Shown piece by piece: positions 22,567 through 24,587 of a stretch of 24,587 nucleotides of DNA (position 1 is the stretch's first letter; each line of letters begins with the position of its first letter). The stretch is from RGIG1934 sp964492545 (lineage in GTDB: Bacteria; Bacillota; Clostridia; Lachnospirales; Lachnospiraceae): positions 1 to 24,587 of the forward strand of contig CAZBKO010000026.1 of NCBI GenBank assembly GCA_964492545.1, written 5' to 3'. The notes under the pieces were generated by a model. It searched no databases. It was given only the letters and a program-made list of their open reading frames with translations, and had not been told where the DNA came from. The position numbers and the translations under genes are program-made.

Positions 22567-24084
22567 ATGAAAAAGATATACATATATTTACAGATATTAA
22601 TTCTAACAGCTGCATTTGTTATGCTTAATAATACACAGACTTATGCAGCAACTAAAAAAATGACAATAGATGTAGACCAAAATTATGATGATTTTATCTT
22701 CTATATTACATGGGAAAATGAAGAAGAAATCGCAAAAGTTGAAATAATTTCTCCAGATAAAAAGACATATAGTGATGAAGAAAACTCGGAAAATGTATAT
22801 GAATCAAACGGAGAAGCTATAGTAAATGTAGGAACAGCAAAAAAAGGTACATGGACTGTTAATGTAACAGGAAATAAACTGGGAGAAATAAATGTAAGCG
22901 CAGGACAGACACCACAGTCAATGGTAATTGAAGCATTTGATGTTAAGGAAAATAGCAATAAGTACATAGCTGAATATGAAATATCTGACTGCCCTGATGA
23001 GGTTTATATTGAAGTGTTCGCTGATAAGGACGATTACGGTTATGATGGAGAACGCATTTACGGTGACACGGGAAAATCAAAAGGCAAAATTGAGCTTGAT
23101 ATTAGTGCACTTAAATCAGGCGAATATCACTTTTATTTACGAGTTTCAAATCAGGGAATGTTTAAGCGGGAATACTCAAAGAGTACCCTTAGCTATCAAA
23201 ACCCAAATGCATCTGATGAGGTGCAGGGTGTAACTGCCGGTAAATATGATGAAGGCTATTATATAAGCTGGCTCTGCGAAAATGAAAACGAGATGTACAA
23301 AGTCTTTGTGTGGGATGAGAATCTCAATCTCATAGCTGAAGAGCAGATGGAAGGCAAGGATTTTTATTACGGAAGCTTTGATAAGGATGCTAAAAAGATA
23401 TACATAGCAGTTATAAGAGATACCGGAAATGATAAATATACGAGATTTGAGGTTGAAAATGTAGAACATACAGAGGCAACTGTTACATTTGATGTCGAAG
23501 AAAATGCAACAAATCATCAATTCATCACTGCTGATGTACAGTTTAGCGGTAATTACAAATTTAATGCATCAATCAACGATACTATGAAGCTTGAAAATCA
23601 GACAGAGAGCGGTAAATACAAAATCAATTTAAACGATGGAAACAATAATGTTCTATTCCTGCTTATGGATGAATCCGGAAATATCAATACATTTACAAAG
23701 GAAATATATGTAGATACTGTAGCACCGGCATTATCAGTTTCTAAGGATGTAAATAATACAGTAACATCAGACAAGTACATATATGTAAGCGGGTATTCAG
23801 AAGCAGGGGCAAGCCTTACCCTGAATAACGAAGAGGTAACAATGAAACAGGGATATTTCAATGAGAAGGTATCCTTAGAGTATGGTGATAATGATATTAA
23901 GCTTGTAGCGACTGATACAGCAGGCAACACATCACAGTATACTGCGACTGTAACATGTAAAATGGAAAAAGCCAGCCAATTTAAGCTGGTGTTGTATATT
24001 TCAATAGCAGCAGCTTTACTGGTTATATACATATTAGTATTTATTTTTGGAATAAGACGAAAAAAGAAAGCTAAGAAATCATAA
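22567..24084 (+). CDS. Type I membrane protein with an Ig-like ectodomain
   Basis: 505 residues. Signal peptide with likely cleavage after A27 (NTQTYA|AT), a long beta-rich, acidic ectodomain, a transmembrane helix at about 473-495 and a short basic tail (GIRRKKKAKKS) that stays inside. The last ectodomain module (about 385-465) reads like a bacterial Ig-like fold: APALSVSKDVNNTVTSDKYI, VSGYSEAGASLTLNN, then YGDNDIKLVATDTAGNTSQY. Earlier parts show repeated beta-sandwich-like segments I cannot name. The ATG at 22567 follows GGAG (22556-22559); GTG at 22561 is too close to it. It lies 14 bases after the VWA gene, so the two products probably work together at the cell surface. Confidence 0.8.
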   Translation: MKKIYIYLQILILTAAFVMLNNTQTYAATKKMTIDVDQNYDDFIFYITWENEEEIAKVEIISPDKKTYSDEENSENVYESNGEAIVNVGTAKKGTWTVNVTGNKLGEINVSAGQTPQSMVIEAFDVKENSNKYIAEYEISDCPDEVYIEVFADKDDYGYDGERIYGDTGKSKGKIELDISALKSGEYHFYLRVSNQGMFKREYSKSTLSYQNPNASDEVQGVTAGKYDEGYYISWLCENENEMYKVFVWDENLNLIAEEQMEGKDFYYGSFDKDAKKIYIAVIRDTGNDKYTRFEVENVEHTEATVTFDVEENATNHQFITADVQFSGNYKFNASINDTMKLENQTESGKYKINLNDGNNNVLFLLMDESGNINTFTKEIYVDTVAPALSVSKDVNNTVTSDKYIYVSGYSEAGASLTLNNEEVTMKQGYFNEKVSLEYGDNDIKLVATDTAGNTSQYTATVTCKMEKASQFKLVLYISIAAALLVIYILVFIFGIRRKKKAKKS

Positions 24085-24138
24085 TATTAGCGCACAGAAC
24101 AAAAATTGTCTTCGCAAATACGAAAGGAAAGAGTAGGT

Positions 24139-24399
24139 ATGATAATTTTATTTATTATAAGTATGATATGCACAGCTGCGGCAGCTTCAATTGTAGTCTA
24201 CGCCATTTATATATCGTCACAGGTATCGGGAGAAAATCTTCTAAGGATTAATGCTGACCTAGGATATAAATATGCAACAACCTATCATGGATGGCAGATA
24301 GCGGCAGTAATAGCAGTGATAATAGCGGTGGTATTATGGATGATAACGATTATATGGTTTGTGAAAAGAAGAAGAGCCAGACAGGAATTGAATAAGTAA
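24139..24399 (+). CDS. Small two-helix membrane protein, unknown
   Basis: 86 residues. Helix 1 at about 1-26 (IILFIISMICTAAAASIVVY) and helix 2 at about 54-76 flank a polar loop with LRINADLGYKYATTYHGWQ; the C-terminus is basic (VKRRRARQELNK). The start at 24139 follows AAAGGAAAGAG; a TTG at 24106 in frame has no site. It is the third gene of the VWA operon, 54 bases after the Ig-like protein. It could be a small partner subunit; no family recognised. Confidence 0.65.
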   Translation: MIILFIISMICTAAAASIVVYAIYISSQVSGENLLRINADLGYKYATTYHGWQIAAVIAVIIAVVLWMITIIWFVKRRRARQELNK

Positions 24400-24406
24400 A
24401 TAATTG

Positions 24407-24452
24407 AAACCCTGCTGCAGGTACTAATCCAAGTGCCTGCAGCGGGGTTTTT
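24407..24452 (+). terminator. Terminator of the VWA operon
   Basis: Bases 24407-24424 pair with 24433-24450 over 18 bp with two G-T pairs and an 8-base loop; the core is CTGCAGG/CCTGCAG. Five T residues (24448-24452) follow. Confidence 0.95.
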
Positions 24453-24516
24453 CTGACAGAGACAAAAGCTTAATACATATGATTTTAACAATACAATAAA
24501 AAAATGAAAAAAGTTG

Positions 24517-24545
24517 TTGACAGATAAGCTCTAAACTGATATTAT
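24517..24545 (+). promoter_or_regulatory. Strong promoter at the right edge
   Basis: Perfect TTGACA (24517-24522), a 17-base spacer and TATTAT (24540-24545), with TGA before the -10, plus an A-rich stretch upstream (24497-24512) like an UP element. A small hairpin (CTCG 24556-24559 with CGAG 24567-24570) follows the likely start site. No coding start appears before the window ends. The strength suggests a stable-RNA or highly expressed gene beyond the edge. Confidence 0.8.
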
Positions 24546-24587
24546 ATACAAGTCGCTCGTGAGCAACGAGATAAACGACAAGAAATA

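Overview
The window is AT-rich low-GC Gram-positive chromosome. A Lachnospiraceae-like Clostridia origin fits best: strong AGGAGG ribosome sites, TTGACA promoters with extended -10 boxes, a LicT-type antiterminator, an AgrBD-type peptide system, and an HTH protein of a kind I associate with that family. The genus is not resolved. I see no tRNA, rRNA, CRISPR array or transposase.

Layout. (1) 1-1560: a cold-shock gene with a long leader that contains a terminator-like hairpin, a 5'-truncated coding remnant, and a convergent HTH regulator. (2) 1563-4751: a complete operon for preQ1, the queuosine precursor (queD, queE, folE, queC, queF). It sits behind a TTGCAT/TATAAT promoter and a preQ1-I-like aptamer followed by a terminator. 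(3) 4784-13152: a split agr-like quorum-sensing island. A LytTR response regulator and an AgrC-like GHKL kinase follow queF with no visible terminator. Next come a small secreted protein, a lipoprotein and a three-gene ABC-2 transporter. Then come a 44-residue AgrD peptide precursor, AgrB and a second LytTR regulator that has no kinase of its own. Two promoters, one before the secreted protein and one before agrD, carry the same direct repeat at the same distance from the -10 box. This suggests one regulator drives both. (4) 13214-18346: a beta-glucoside operon (licT, 6-phospho-beta-glucosidase, PTS enzyme I, HAD phosphatase) with two nearly identical antiterminator/terminator pairs. No sugar permease (EII) is present. 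(5) 18348-24452: an operon for a 1381-residue membrane-anchored protein (helical repeats, von Willebrand A domain, IPT/TIG-like domain, long beta-rich tail), a type I membrane protein with an Ig-like domain, and a two-helix membrane protein, closed by an 18-bp terminator. The window ends just after a very strong promoter for something outside it.

The best candidate for an undescribed system is region 3. There a cyclic-peptide signal appears to control its own synthesis and a secreted protein. A lipoprotein/ABC export or immunity cassette lies between the two halves of the sensing machinery, behind a possible pseudoknotted leader RNA (7580-7670). The system's parts belong to known families; the arrangement, the peptide and the leader are the parts worth checking.
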